37,882 nt of DNA from Streptomyces sp. SID3343 (GCF_009865215.1 NZ_WWJX01000257.1:1-37882), one strand, 5' to 3'; positions 14,707 through 23,608 are shown, counted from the stretch's first letter. The notes: generated by a model not told the origin, from the letters alone. Program-made: numbers and translations.

Positions 14707-16889
14707 ACCCGGACAGCGCAGCGAACGAGTTCGCCACCGCCGCCGATCCCACCCCCCGGCTCCGGACGACCGAGCGCGCGGTCTGGACGGTCCTGGCCGG
14801 AGGATCGCTCGACGAGGCCGCCACCGAGGCGGGCCTGCCACCCGCAGCCCTGGCCGCCACCGCGGACCTCTACCGGCAAGCCGGCCGGCAGACCCTCATC
14901 CGACACAACGGTTCCTGCGCATGGTGGCAGGTCTACATCGAGTTCACCGACTGGCACACCGCCGAACAAACCGCCGCGGAACACCTGATGCCTGCCTTGG
15001 AGCGCGCCGAGGAAGGCGGGCTCACGGCCTGGTGGTTCATGCGCAAGCACCCCTGCTGGCGGCTGCGCGTCCTGCCCCGACCCGACGACGGCGGCGCCGC
15101 AACGTCCCACCTCGCGGCAACGCTGGACGCGCTCACGCACCGCGGGGTGATCCGGCGATGGCGGCCCGGGACCTACGAACCGGAGACGGCCGCGTTCGGC
15201 GGCGATGAGGCCATGACCCACGCGCACACCCTGTTCGCCGCCGACAGCCGCGCCGTCCTCGGCCTGACCGGTCGTCCGGTCGCCCTGGGCCGCCGTGAAC
15301 TGTCCGTGCTGCTGTGCGGCATCCTCATGCGCGCCGCCGGCCTGGAATGGTACGAACAAGGCGACGTCTGGCACCGCGTCGCCCTCGAACGCCCCCTACC
15401 CGCCGACGTCCCCACCGACAGGCTGCGGCACATGGCGGGCGACCTGCGCCAGTTGCTCCTCGCCGACACGACACCCGACGGGCCGATATTCGCCACCGCC
15501 GGCAGCATGCCGTCCGCCGCACCATGGGGCGACGCTTTCCGCCAGGCGGGCCGACATCTGCGCGACGCCGCCGATTCCGGAACACTCGGCCGGGGCCTTC
15601 GCGACATCCTGAGCTACCACGTCATCTTCCACAACAACCGCCTCGGCCTCCCCGCACGCACACAGAGCGTCCTCGCGCACGCAGCCCGCATCGCCATCCT
15701 CGGCACGCCAACCGACCCAGTCACGCACAGCACGACCGCACCGAGCCCCACGAACGGAAAGCGGCACCGCGACCCGCCCGGGCCCGGAGCCGCTCCGGTG
15801 GCCCGATTCCCCCTGATCCTGCAAGCCCGACGACACTGCCCGGACCTACCCACCCGCATCGCCGAAGTACGGCACTACGCCCACACATGCCAGGAGACCA
15901 GCGACCCGGAAGAACGCGTCGACCGCGCGTGCTCCGCCTGGAACCTGGCGGCACTCGTCGCCGCGGACTGTGGGATGCCCGACTTCGCCGCCGACCTGTG
16001 CAAACACCAGTTCCGCATCCTCCGGTCCGCCTGGCCGGTCACAGGGCCCATCGCCATCGCCGCCCTGCAACCCCTGGTCAACCTCGCCCGACTCACCGCG
16101 CGGGCCGGCGACCCCGGCGGCGCCTACCGAGCCTTCGCCGACATCAACCGGGCGGTCCACCACGGGGGCGACGCCCGCGTCCACCACCTCACCGTCAACT
16201 TCGACGACTTCACCACACCGCAGGACCGCAGCCAAGTCGACGGATGGCTGCACGTGCTCCTGCGCGAAGACGGCACCCGCGCCCTCGCCGCCACGGGCTC
16301 CTGGACCGAAGCCGCAACCCACGCCGCCCGCTACGACGACGCCGTCCACCGACTCCGCGAAGGCCGCCAGACCCGCATCCTCGCCGAAACCGCAGACGGA
16401 CACACCGAGTCGGCACTCGCGCTCATCGACACCAGCTCCGTCACCGAACCCTGGGAGCACGCCGTCGCCGCCTGCCTGCGCACCCACGCCGGACAAGGCA
16501 CCCCAGTCGCGGCAACACTCGCCACCGTGATGGAAGCCCTCGGCCCGACGGACCGGGACACCGTCCTGTTCCGCCTACGTCTGGGACTCGCCGCGCTCGA
16601 CGTCACCCAAGCCGCCCAAGGACCCGAAGTCGGCCGACTCTGCGACCACCTCCTCACCAACGCCACCCATTCCGAGGACGCGTTCGCGGCCCGCGAAGTA
16701 CTCCGGCACGCGACATGCCGAACCCACGCAAGCGCCGACCAGGCCGCAAGGCTCACGGAGCTTATCCGCCGCGCCGGACTCGGACACGGAACGATCCCCT
16801 CACCGCTGACCGAGCAGTTGACGGCCGCAACGCGGACCGCCGGAGCCGTCCTCGCCACCACACTCGGCGCGCCGCCACAGGCCGACTGA
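14685..16889 (+). CDS. thiopeptide-type bacteriocin biosynthesis domain fused to a helical repeat domain
   Basis: A 734-residue two-part protein. Residues ~75-340 form a thiopeptide-type bacteriocin biosynthesis domain, related to the LanB elimination domain. It contains WWQVYIEFTDWHTAEQTAAE, WWFMRKHPCWRLRVLPRP, YEPETAAFGGDEAMTHAHTL and LSYHVIFHNNRLGLP. After a Pro-rich linker (~345-365), residues ~370-734 are Ala-rich helices with TPR-like periodicity and no enzyme motif. Such helical tails are often scaffolds or regulators; the fusion could tether peptide and enzymes. The ATG at 14685 overlaps lanC by 22 bases; an ATG at 14676 is also in frame. This is the last gene of the cluster. Confidence 0.85.
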   Translation: MPPPSRIDPDSAANEFATAADPTPRLRTTERAVWTVLAGGSLDEAATEAGLPPAALAATADLYRQAGRQTLIRHNGSCAWWQVYIEFTDWHTAEQTAAEHLMPALERAEEGGLTAWWFMRKHPCWRLRVLPRPDDGGAATSHLAATLDALTHRGVIRRWRPGTYEPETAAFGGDEAMTHAHTLFAADSRAVLGLTGRPVALGRRELSVLLCGILMRAAGLEWYEQGDVWHRVALERPLPADVPTDRLRHMAGDLRQLLLADTTPDGPIFATAGSMPSAAPWGDAFRQAGRHLRDAADSGTLGRGLRDILSYHVIFHNNRLGLPARTQSVLAHAARIAILGTPTDPVTHSTTAPSPTNGKRHRDPPGPGAAPVARFPLILQARRHCPDLPTRIAEVRHYAHTCQETSDPEERVDRACSAWNLAALVAADCGMPDFAADLCKHQFRILRSAWPVTGPIAIAALQPLVNLARLTARAGDPGGAYRAFADINRAVHHGGDARVHHLTVNFDDFTTPQDRSQVDGWLHVLLREDGTRALAATGSWTEAATHAARYDDAVHRLREGRQTRILAETADGHTESALALIDTSSVTEPWEHAVAACLRTHAGQGTPVAATLATVMEALGPTDRDTVLFRLRLGLAALDVTQAAQGPEVGRLCDHLLTNATHSEDAFAAREVLRHATCRTHASADQAARLTELIRRAGLGHGTIPSPLTEQLTAATRTAGAVLATTLGAPPQAD

Positions 16890-17133
16890 GCACGAGGCAC
16901 TCCCCCAGCGACCGTTGGGACCGAACGGCGCTCCGTCGTGGCCGGATCGCCCTTCTTTGCAGGCATCAGGTAGTCGCGTCAGGCTCCGGTCCGCCCCTCA
17001 GGTCTGCATCTGATCCTGGCGACGCGCTGGCGGGGTGCCTCCGAAGTCACCGCGCTGTGAACGTCAATCCCCGATTCGTCCGGCGCCGAACACCGCCTGG
17101 CTACACACTGGGCTCCTGGAGATATGGGATGTT

Positions 17134-17598
17134 GTGGCCGTAGCGGCGGGCGCGGCCGTCGCCAGTGGGATGACCACCTGGTGGGCGGTCCGATCGACGG
17201 CCGCGACGGCGGTTCCCGACCCGCCGGGCGCGGGGGTCGCCGAAGCGGTGATCGTCGCAACCGCGCGGCTGATGGCCGAGGACCGGCTCTACGCTCGCAT
17301 GGCCGCACGCAGGCAGGTGTACGAGAACTTCCTTCACGGCGCTGGGCGGGTCCTGGACACGCCGGGCGCCACCGTGGACAGCGCGCTTGAGGGCAAGAGC
17401 TTGCGCGGAATCCTCGGCAGTGTCGAACTGACCGGGCCCGACGATGTCACCGAGGCGGCTCAAGCATTGTTCGACTGCTTGCATGGCGACCGAAGGGACA
17501 TCGACAAAGCCAAGGAGACGTTCCTGGACGCCGCCCGAGGTGCCGTCGACGTGCGCCGCGCGGAGACTCCCTCGCTGGCGACACCGGCCGGGCGGTAG
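17134..17598 (+). CDS. small membrane-anchored hypothetical protein
   Basis: A 154-residue protein with one probable N-terminal membrane segment (VAVAAGAAVASGMTTWWAVR), then helical soluble sequence (EDRLYARMAARRQVYENFLHG). The GTG at 17134 is the likely start, with GGAGAT upstream; the frame extends further 5' without a better start. Small anchored proteins of this shape are common in streptomycetes, and I do not recognise a named family. It lies 244 bases after the lanthipeptide cluster and may be unrelated to it. Confidence 0.6.
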   Translation: MAVAAGAAVASGMTTWWAVRSTAATAVPDPPGAGVAEAVIVATARLMAEDRLYARMAARRQVYENFLHGAGRVLDTPGATVDSALEGKSLRGILGSVELTGPDDVTEAAQALFDCLHGDRRDIDKAKETFLDAARGAVDVRRAETPSLATPAGR

Positions 17599-17757
17599 GG
17601 GTCGTTCACTTCGAGCGGGCCCGGGTGCGGGGCGTCAAGGCGCGGACCGCCGGGTGTGCCCGGTCGGGGGCGGACACGCCAGGGCGTTCGTCGACGGCTC
17701 GTCCTCCGGGGGGTCGTTTCCGGGTCGGGGGCGGGGTTGCGACGTGGGATCGTCGAG

Positions 17758-18624
17758 TCAATTGATTCTTGGATCTCTGAGGGCCCTCATCAGCGCGTCG
17801 TCGACCTCCGGCCGCAGTCCGTCGACGTATCCCGAGGGTGGGGAGAACAGGCCGGGGCGGGGATCGGTGTCCTCCGGGGCGGCAACGCCGGACACCAGCA
17901 GGTCGCCGATGATCCCGGCGGGGCCGGCATCGACGAAGGCCACGGCGTTGCGGACCCGAACTGCCGCCAAACGCCGGTCCACGCCGGTATGGCCCGCCGC
18001 GCACGTGTAGGTGACATCGGTGCCGCCCACGGCCAGCACTCCTGCGTCGCCCCGGGCGCACGTCCCGCACAGAATGGGGAACATCGCCCCGGTCGCTCCG
18101 GTCGTGATGACCACGCGGACTGCGCCCGCCACGGCGACCCGAAGGGCCCCGGTCGGCGTCGGCGCCGTTGGCAGCTCCGCGACGCTTGCCTCGTCGAGAG
18201 CGCCCAGCGCCCGCCGTATCCGATCCACGGCGTCGCGCATCAGCGACGGTGCGGGCTCGATGTCGCTCATCGGTTCCATGGGTTCCCACTGGTAGGCGAG
18301 CCGGATCCGCAGGTGCCACAGCGGATCGTCCCGCTCGTGCCCTCCCGCCTTCAGGGCGGCGTCTATGCGGGCCCGTAGGCCGATCGGCTCGCCTCCGTAT
18401 CCGGTGCAGTCTTCCAGTGCGGCTCGCACAGCGTCCAGGGGCACCGCGTCGGCCACGCGGTCGTGCTCTCGCGCGAGGGCGAGCAAGGTCATGGCGAGCG
18501 TGCCGAGATCGGCGTCCGCAGCCGCGGGTTGCTCGGCGCACCAGGTCGGGGCGAGGAGCCGGGCGGCGTGCTCGACCGCGCTGCGCCAGACCCCCGGGGC
18601 ATCGGTGCGCAGCAGCAGGCCCAT
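17758..18624 (-). CDS. hypothetical protein with a Cys-rich segment (start uncertain)
   Basis: A 288-residue protein from the ATG at 18624. It begins MGLLLRTDAPGVWRSAVEHA. A possible metal-binding segment (ILCGTCARGD... TYTCAAGH) lies near residues 175-205, followed by VDRRLAAVRVRNAVAFVDAG. The family is not recognised. The start is odd: no ribosome binding site precedes 18624. A well-placed ATG at 18668, overlapping the upstream stop as ATGA and preceded by AAGGGAGAG, is in a different frame. Either 18624 is the true start or one base has shifted between the two. The gene is downstream of the 74-residue gene and probably co-transcribed with it. Confidence 0.65.
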   Translation of the reverse strand: MGLLLRTDAPGVWRSAVEHAARLLAPTWCAEQPAAADADLGTLAMTLLALAREHDRVADAVPLDAVRAALEDCTGYGGEPIGLRARIDAALKAGGHERDDPLWHLRIRLAYQWEPMEPMSDIEPAPSLMRDAVDRIRRALGALDEASVAELPTAPTPTGALRVAVAGAVRVVITTGATGAMFPILCGTCARGDAGVLAVGGTDVTYTCAAGHTGVDRRLAAVRVRNAVAFVDAGPAGIIGDLLVSGVAAPEDTDPRPGLFSPPSGYVDGLRPEVDDALMRALRDPRIN

Positions 18625-18664
18625 GGCGGCGGGCAGGTTCGTGTCGCGGCGCCGGATCGGCGGA

Positions 18665-18889
18665 TCATCGCTCTCCCTTCAGGGGTACGTCGGCGAGGTA
18701 CGTCCACGTGATGGTGCGGCCGTCGTGCCATTGGGAGACGAGCGAAAGCTTTTCGGCCCGCAGCGTGACCGGGCCGGGGCGCCCGTGGTCGGAGAGCCAC
18801 ACCTTCATGGCACGCCGATCGGCCAGGTGAGCGTCCGGGCCTAACGGTGGAGTCGGGTAATGCAACTCTCGGAATAGCTGCACGGTCAT
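18665..18889 (-). CDS. 74-residue hypothetical protein
   Basis: A short protein beginning MTVQLFRELHYP and ending in VSQWHDGRTITWTYLADVP, which looks like a compact strand-rich fold. The frame continues upstream with low-complexity Arg-rich sequence and no plausible start, so the ATG at 18889 is used. No clear ribosome binding site precedes it. The stop overlaps an ATG at 18668 (ATGA), a typical coupling arrangement with the following gene. Function unknown. Confidence 0.55.
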   Translation of the reverse strand: MTVQLFRELHYPTPPLGPDAHLADRRAMKVWLSDHGRPGPVTLRAEKLSLVSQWHDGRTITWTYLADVPLKGER

Positions 18890-19107
18890 GCCGAGCAGTC
18901 TGCCGGGGAGCCGAGCCGGAGGTCCACGCTTTCGGCGACTCGGGACGACTGCTGTTCGCTCCGCCCTCCATGTCGGTCCCGGCCTCCTGCGCGTCGGCAG
19001 CTTTCTCGTCCCTGACGGCCCGGGCCCGGGAACATGCCGACCGCCACCACGTGCGCGGCATGGCCCGTGTTTCCGCCTGGGTACGGTTCCCGCGCCACGG
19101 TGAGGGT

Positions 19108-19389
19108 TCATCGCTCCAGGTGTGCGGACAGGAGGAGTTCGGACTGGGGGGAGAGCGTGGCGACGCGGATCTGGTCGCCGGCGCGGTAGGTCAGGCTTCC
19201 CGGCACATCGCCCACGGCCGGGTGGTAGTCGCCACGGGACAGCGTGGCAAGGACCGCGAAGCGCAGGCCCTCGCGCAACGCGAGTGAGAGCCCGAGGGGG
19301 ACGGCGAGGTCAACGGTGGGGTCTGCGAGCGCGGCGTTGACGAGCGCGCGGACCTCCTGCGTCGTCATTAGCTTCTGTCGTCCGGTCAT
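19108..19389 (-). CDS. 93-residue hypothetical protein
   Basis: A short protein: MTGRQKLMTTQEVRALVNAA, then ADPTVDLAVPLGLSLALREG, and a C-terminal segment of strands ending SPQSELLLSAHLER. It has no signal peptide or membrane helix. The ATG at 19389 overlaps the stop of a possible 44-codon upstream frame (ATGA). I do not recognise the family; length and composition are those of a small DNA-binding or regulatory partner, but no motif supports that. Confidence 0.55.
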   Translation of the reverse strand: MTGRQKLMTTQEVRALVNAALADPTVDLAVPLGLSLALREGLRFAVLATLSRGDYHPAVGDVPGSLTYRAGDQIRVATLSPQSELLLSAHLER

Positions 19390-19520
19390 GGACCCAGTAT
19401 CGGGGTCGGCCCGAGCCGGAAGGCAGCGACGGACGGGTGGCCGAAGTCTGCGGTGGACGTGGTGGCCGCAACCGTTGCGCGGTCCTCGGCCATCCGTCGT
19501 ACCGGGTCACCACTCGGCAT
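19386..19520 (-). CDS. possible 44-residue small ORF coupled to the downstream gene
   Basis: A frame starting MPSGDPVRRMAEDRATVAA ends in TGA overlapping the ATG of the next gene (ATGA), an arrangement typical of translational coupling. No homology is recognised and no strong ribosome binding site is seen, so this may be chance. Confidence 0.25.
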   Translation of the reverse strand: MPSGDPVRRMAEDRATVAATTSTADFGHPSVAAFRLGPTPILGP

Positions 19521-19612
19521 GGGTCTTCGGCTCGTCGGCGACCTCGTGGGACGCCGCAACCACGGCCCCCCGCAGATTGGTTCGGCACAACTCGCGACGG
19601 CAGATGGCTGCC

Positions 19613-19843
19613 TCACCGGGTGGGTGGGTCGAATTCGCCGTTCTTGGCGCCGTCGATGAAGCAGGCCCATTCGTGGGCGTCGAAGACGAACGGTGGGCGG
19701 GTGGATTTGGTGTCGCGGAGTCCGACGTGGCCGTCGGCGAGGTGTGCGATCTCGACGCATCCGGTGCCGCTTTGGCTGGCACGGGCCTTGAACCAGCGGG
19801 CTCCGTCATGGTCCTGGCGTTCCGCGGTCGGCTGGTGAGTCAC
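19613..19843 (-). CDS. DUF397 protein
   Basis: A 76-residue DUF397 protein with ARWFKARASQSGTGCVEIA, HVGLRDTKS and the C-terminal block EWACFIDGAKNGEFD. The GTG at 19843 is the start. It overlaps the end of the upstream DUF5753 frame by 38 bases, the usual order for this pair. The upstream regulator is broken, so this copy may be an orphan. Confidence 0.85.
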   Translation of the reverse strand: MTHQPTAERQDHDGARWFKARASQSGTGCVEIAHLADGHVGLRDTKSTRPPFVFDAHEWACFIDGAKNGEFDPPTR

Positions 19844-20480
19844 GGTCGGGAAGCTCCCTTGCTCTTGTGGCGGTGATCAGTTCGGCCGATTCGTCTGCGG
19901 GGAGGGCTTCGGCTCGCAGGTGATTGAAGACGTCTTCGTGGTGGCGTACTTGTGCAGGGCGTTCGACGTAGATGTTCCCGGTGGGGCTGTCGACGTAGAG
20001 GATGTTCGGGTCGCCGCTGCCGAGTTCGATGACGGAGAACGGGCCGGCCATGCCGGGGTGGGCGCCGCGGGAGTAGGGCAGGACCTGGATGGTGACGTTC
20101 GGGGCCGTGCCCACAGTCGCGAGGTGTTCGAGTTGGGCGCACATCACCTGGCGTCCGCCGACGCGGCGATGCAGTACGGCCTCGTCGAGGATCGCCCACA
20201 GCGTGAGCGGCGCCGCTCGGGTGAGGAGTTGCTGACGGGCCATGCGCAGTTCGACGAGTTTGTCGATCATCGCGGGGGTGTCGTCGCGGCGGACGGCGCG
20301 CAGCAACGCGCGGGCGTAGTCCCAGGTTTGGAGGAGGCCGTGGACGATCGCGTTGTCGTAGGCGTAGACGGCCGCCGAATCCGCTCCAGATCCACGTAGG
20401 TCTCGAAGCCCGCGGGAAGCACGTCCTCGTAGTCGGCGAGCCAGGACTTCTCGGACCACAGCCGCGAAAGGTCATTCCGT
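19806..20480 (-). pseudogene. DUF5753 regulator, frameshifted and lacking its HTH
   Basis: The C-terminal DUF5753 part is intact in one frame: AVYAYDNAIVHGLLQTWDYA, ELRMARQQLLTR, ILDEAVLHR, APNVTIQVLPYSRGAHPG. The preceding family block, KSWLADYEDVLPAGFETYVD, lies just upstream in another frame. The junction near 20385 is explained by loss of one base in the codons between VDLE and ADSAAVY. Nothing resembling the N-terminal helix-turn-helix (about 100 residues) is found upstream of ~20480. The gene cannot encode a functional regulator as it stands. Its DUF397 partner is still intact. Confidence 0.85.
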
Positions 20481-20687
20481 GTGGGGTCGGCCACGGAAGG
20501 TGATACCCGAACGGTAGGCGTGCATCGCCGTGATGTACATACACCACCGACGTACAAATCCGGAAAGCCCGTCTCCACATGGGGAATTGAGGCAGACTCG
20601 TTCCGAGGGAAACGTCGAGATGTACTCGCCACGATGTACGTACGCCCGGCACACTTCAGGGGTCCACCCACGGGAGGTGACAGCGCC

Positions 20688-20732
20688 GTGTCCGGTCTGA
20701 GCCCCACCGTCCGTCGGCGCAGGCTCGGCAGC
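20688..20732 (+). pseudogene. 5' stub of a second DUF5753-type regulator
   Basis: From the GTG at 20688, preceded by GGGAGGTGA, the frame reads MSGLSPTVRRRRLGS. This matches the usual first 15 residues of streptomycete XRE/DUF5753 regulators (SPTVRRRRLG, then ELRRLRE). The continuation here is unrelated, so the gene is cut after about 15 codons. The AT-richer DNA at 20500-20650 is probably its old promoter. It faces away from the broken regulator at 19806-20480. Confidence 0.55.
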
Positions 20733-20910
20733 GGTGGGCACGAGGTCCCCGTCGGGCGGCAGCGTGCGCGAAGCAGTGTTATACGGGCGCATCTCGGCAA
20801 AATCGGGCAGCGGGCTGCGAGAGGAGGCTCTTCCTGAACAGCGACGGCCTCGAACAGGGAACTGCCGTTCGTTCGTGAAGCCCTCGCGGCCTCCGCGCCA
20901 GTGTCCGTCC

Positions 20911-21519
20911 CTACTGGGCCGACCCGCCCGCGCCAGGTCGCTTCGGGATGACACTGACGGTGAGCAGGTGGCCGGTGGGCAGCACCGACCGGTAGCGGCG
21001 GCCCCCGTGGTGGTCGGTGTCGAGTACGAGGCCGGCAAGGACACGCTGGGCGGCAGTGTCGTCGGTGACCATGGCCTGCACGGTGTGGCGCCTGCCCTGA
21101 TCGATGACAACCAGTTCGTCCAGATGCGGCCCGGCCTCCCCGGCCCACGCTGTCAGGGACCGCAGCTCCGCCACGGTGCCCCGGGTGCTGGTGATGCGGT
21201 CCGCGAGCCCGGGTGTGCCCGGCAGATGCGGGGCGGCGTTGGTGCCGACGACGATGACGGTTTCCTCCCACCGACCGCGCACGGACGCCCCGTACCGACC
21301 TGCGAGGACCTCATGGACGGCGGGGACGACGCCGAGCCGGGCCGCGATGCGGTCGACGGCAAGGCGCTGATCGGCCAAAGGCAGTTGATGGGGTGTGGCG
21401 AGGTTGACGTGCGGGTCTTCGTCCAGCACACAGGTGATGACGAGCGGTGGCAACACCCCCGCCTCGTCCAGGAGCCTGGCCACGCTCTGCAGTTGCTGCG
21501 CGAGATCCTCCATACGCAC
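20911..21519 (-). CDS. hypothetical protein
   Basis: A protein of about 200 residues from the GTG at 21519 (or the ATG at 21513), starting MRMEDLAQQLQSVARLL. The body alternates helices and strands (PPLVITCVLDEDPHVNLAT, ETVIVVGTNAAPHLP, HTVQAMVTDDTAAQRVLAGL) without a recognised motif, signal peptide or membrane helix. The family is unknown. It begins 29 bases after the point where the methyltransferase homology of the upstream pseudogene breaks off, so it may have arrived with that rearrangement. Confidence 0.6.
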   Translation of the reverse strand: MRMEDLAQQLQSVARLLDEAGVLPPLVITCVLDEDPHVNLATPHQLPLADQRLAVDRIAARLGVVPAVHEVLAGRYGASVRGRWEETVIVVGTNAAPHLPGTPGLADRITSTRGTVAELRSLTAWAGEAGPHLDELVVIDQGRRHTVQAMVTDDTAAQRVLAGLVLDTDHHGGRRYRSVLPTGHLLTVSVIPKRPGAGGSAQ

Positions 21520-21547
21520 AGTCTGCCGGACGACGTCCGAGACGAGC

Positions 21548-23251
21548 GTTGGGCAGGACCAATGCCAGGTACAGGTACAGGTACAGCCACTCCCAGGGGT
21601 CGCCCTGGCGGAACTTCACGCCGGAGTAGACCTTGGTGGCTGGTCGGTCCAGGACGGTGCTGATCGCGTCGCGGTCCACGTCCTGCTCGCTGAAGGTCTC
21701 TAGGCGCACGTTCCCTTCGCCGGCCATGGGCACGAGGGTGTACACGTCGTCGCAGACGCCCTTGCGCAGGGGCACGAACGTCGCCATCTCGCACGAGACG
21801 GTCTTCCATGTCCGACCGTCGCGTTCGAAGGCGAAGCTGCGGGAGATGCTGCCTCGGATGCGCATCGGCAGGACCAGGCGTCCTCCGGGGGCGAGCTGGT
21901 CGAGGATCCGCATGGGAACGTCACCCGCGCCGACGGTGAATTGAATGCGGTCGAAGGGGGCGTGCTCGGGGAGGCCGGCGGCGCCGTCGGCCAGTTCGAC
22001 GCTCACGTTCGTGGCCCCGGCCTGGGCGAGGTTCTTGCGGGCGCGATCGACGAGGTCCTGGTCGACGTCGACGGTCCACACGTGGCCGTCGGGGGCCACG
22101 AGTTGGCCGAGCAAGTGGGCGTTGTAGCCGGTGGCGGCTCCGGCTTCCAGGATCCTGTGGCCGGGTTCGGCGCCCAGTTGCTCGATCTGGGTGGCGACGA
22201 TCGAGGGCGCGGAGATGCAGGAGATCATCTCGCCGCTCTCGTCGTGCTTAATCGGCACCGCGTCGTCGACGTACGCGGCCTGAAGGTCGACGCCGGGGAG
22301 GAACCGGTGGCGCTCGGTGTCCCGGAAGGCGCTGACGACGGCTGGCGTGTGCAGGTGGCCGCTGTCGACGAGGCGGGATACGAGCGCTTCGCGCAGCTCG
22401 GCGGGGTCAGTGGCGGAGCTCAGGGTGCTCTCCATCCGAGTGAGGGTAGGGGCCGGGAAGGTGTACCGGCGGGTGGACACGTCGGCTTCATTCCTGTCGG
22501 TGAAGGCGACTTCCCGGCCCAGCCAGGCCGTCGCCGCCTGCTCGTCGACGGGTACACCGGCGCGGTTGAGGGTGAAGATCGCGTGATGGGCAAGTACCGC
22601 GCGCAGGCCCCGTGTCAGTCGCCCGTCGGCGGCCAGTCGCCGCAGCCGGTGGCCGGCGTTCTCGAATGCGGCGACGCGCTCTGCCCAGCCGGGCTCGGCG
22701 TTCGGTCGCCGGGCTGCGTCGGCGTTCATCAGGTGCCGCATGGCCGTGATCGCCCGCTCGCGGGGCAGGCCGGTTGGCGCGGTGACGGCGGGCCGCAGGG
22801 AGCCGAGCTTGGCCCAGACGTCGCCGACTTCGAAGGGGTCCAGGCCGGCGGCCCGGTTCAAGACGGACAGCAACAGGACGCAGCGTTCCCTGGCGCCGGG
22901 GTTGCCGGTCTCGGCCAGAGCGGCACGGCTGTCCGCGGAGAACACGTCGTGCGCGACGTTCATGCCGTCGGGGCCGCCGAACGCCTCGGTCTCCGGCTCG
23001 TAGACGCCGCCGACCCAACCGTCGACCAGTCCGTCGGTGACGAGCCTGTCCAACAGGCGGGCCGCGGAGTGTTCGGTGCGCAGTCTCAGCCCCCCGTCCT
23101 TGCGCAGGAAGTGGAATCGGCGGTCGTGCAGCGCGCACGACGGCGTCCGCGCGGCCTCCGGACTCACTTCGACGCTGCCCGGGAAGGTCACGGTGGCATG
23201 CCACCAGCCCTTCTCGGCGGTGATCGGAAGGTCCTCGTGGTCGGCGTCCAT
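21548..23251 (-). pseudogene. thiopeptide-type domain fused to FxLD PIMT-like methyltransferase, C-terminally truncated
   Basis: The frame starts at the ATG 23251 (GTG 23263 possible). Residues ~10-270 are a thiopeptide-type bacteriocin domain (GWWHATVTFPG, GGVYEPETEAFGGPDGMNVA, LAHHAIFTLNRAGVPVDEQA), homologous to that at 14685. Residues ~280-570 are a PIMT-like methyltransferase (PSIVATQIEQLGAEPGHRIL, EAGAATGYNAHLL, VDVDQDLVDRARKNL, APFDRIQFTVGAGDVP), homologous to 8785-10068. Homology stops after WLYLYLYLALVLPN at ~21548; the open frame continues to 21311 as unrelated sequence. About 110 residues of the usual methyltransferase C-terminus are missing. A 6-base triplication (acaggt) encodes the LYLYLYL run. 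Confidence 0.85.
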
Positions 23252-23285
23252 GGTCGTGGGCACTCTCCTTGGTCGTGGGGGCGGG

Positions 23286-23603
23286 TCAGGTGATCAGCAG
23301 GGCGCGTGTCCAGCCGGTGGTGTTCGCGCCGTCGAGTACCAGGTGCGCGCTGGCACGGCCTTCCATGAGGCCGGGCTTGGACAACCGGTCCGGGGCGGCG
23401 GCCAGGTGCTTGACCAGGTCTTCGATCAGCGGCGCGAACCGGGCCGAATCGGGGCTGTCGTCGGCGACGGCACGGGCGAGGGCCAGCAGGCCGGCCCAGC
23501 CGTGGCACAGCGAGGCGTCGGTGATCCGTTCCAGGCGGTCCGAGGCGGCCAGCGCGCGTACGAGGGTGTCCTCCGCAGCGAGCTGGCGGGCCGGGTCGTC
23601 CAG
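23286..23603 (-). pseudogene. LanC cyclase, C-terminal remnant
   Basis: About 104 residues of a LanC-like protein from DDPARQLAAEDTLVRALAAS to GANTTGWTRALLIT. The Cys-His zinc pair is present in SLCHGWAGLLALARAVA and the tail GLMEGRASAHLVLDG matches the end of LanC proteins. The first zinc Cys and the N-terminal three quarters are gone: upstream the sequence becomes the antisense of an unrelated TPR fragment. It lies directly upstream of the truncated fusion gene in the same orientation, as in a cluster where lanC precedes the thiopeptide-domain gene. Confidence 0.82.
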
Positions 23604-23608
23604 GGGGC

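Noticed and set aside
20481..20837. A 118-codon plus-strand frame
   Set aside because: Only codons from 20688 to about 20732 resemble a protein (start of a DUF5753 regulator). The rest is non-coding promoter sequence and unrelated DNA.
21566..21586. A triple acaggt repeat as a possible repeat element
   Set aside because: It is a short in-frame repeat coding LYLYLYL within the truncated methyltransferase. Too short to be a separate feature.
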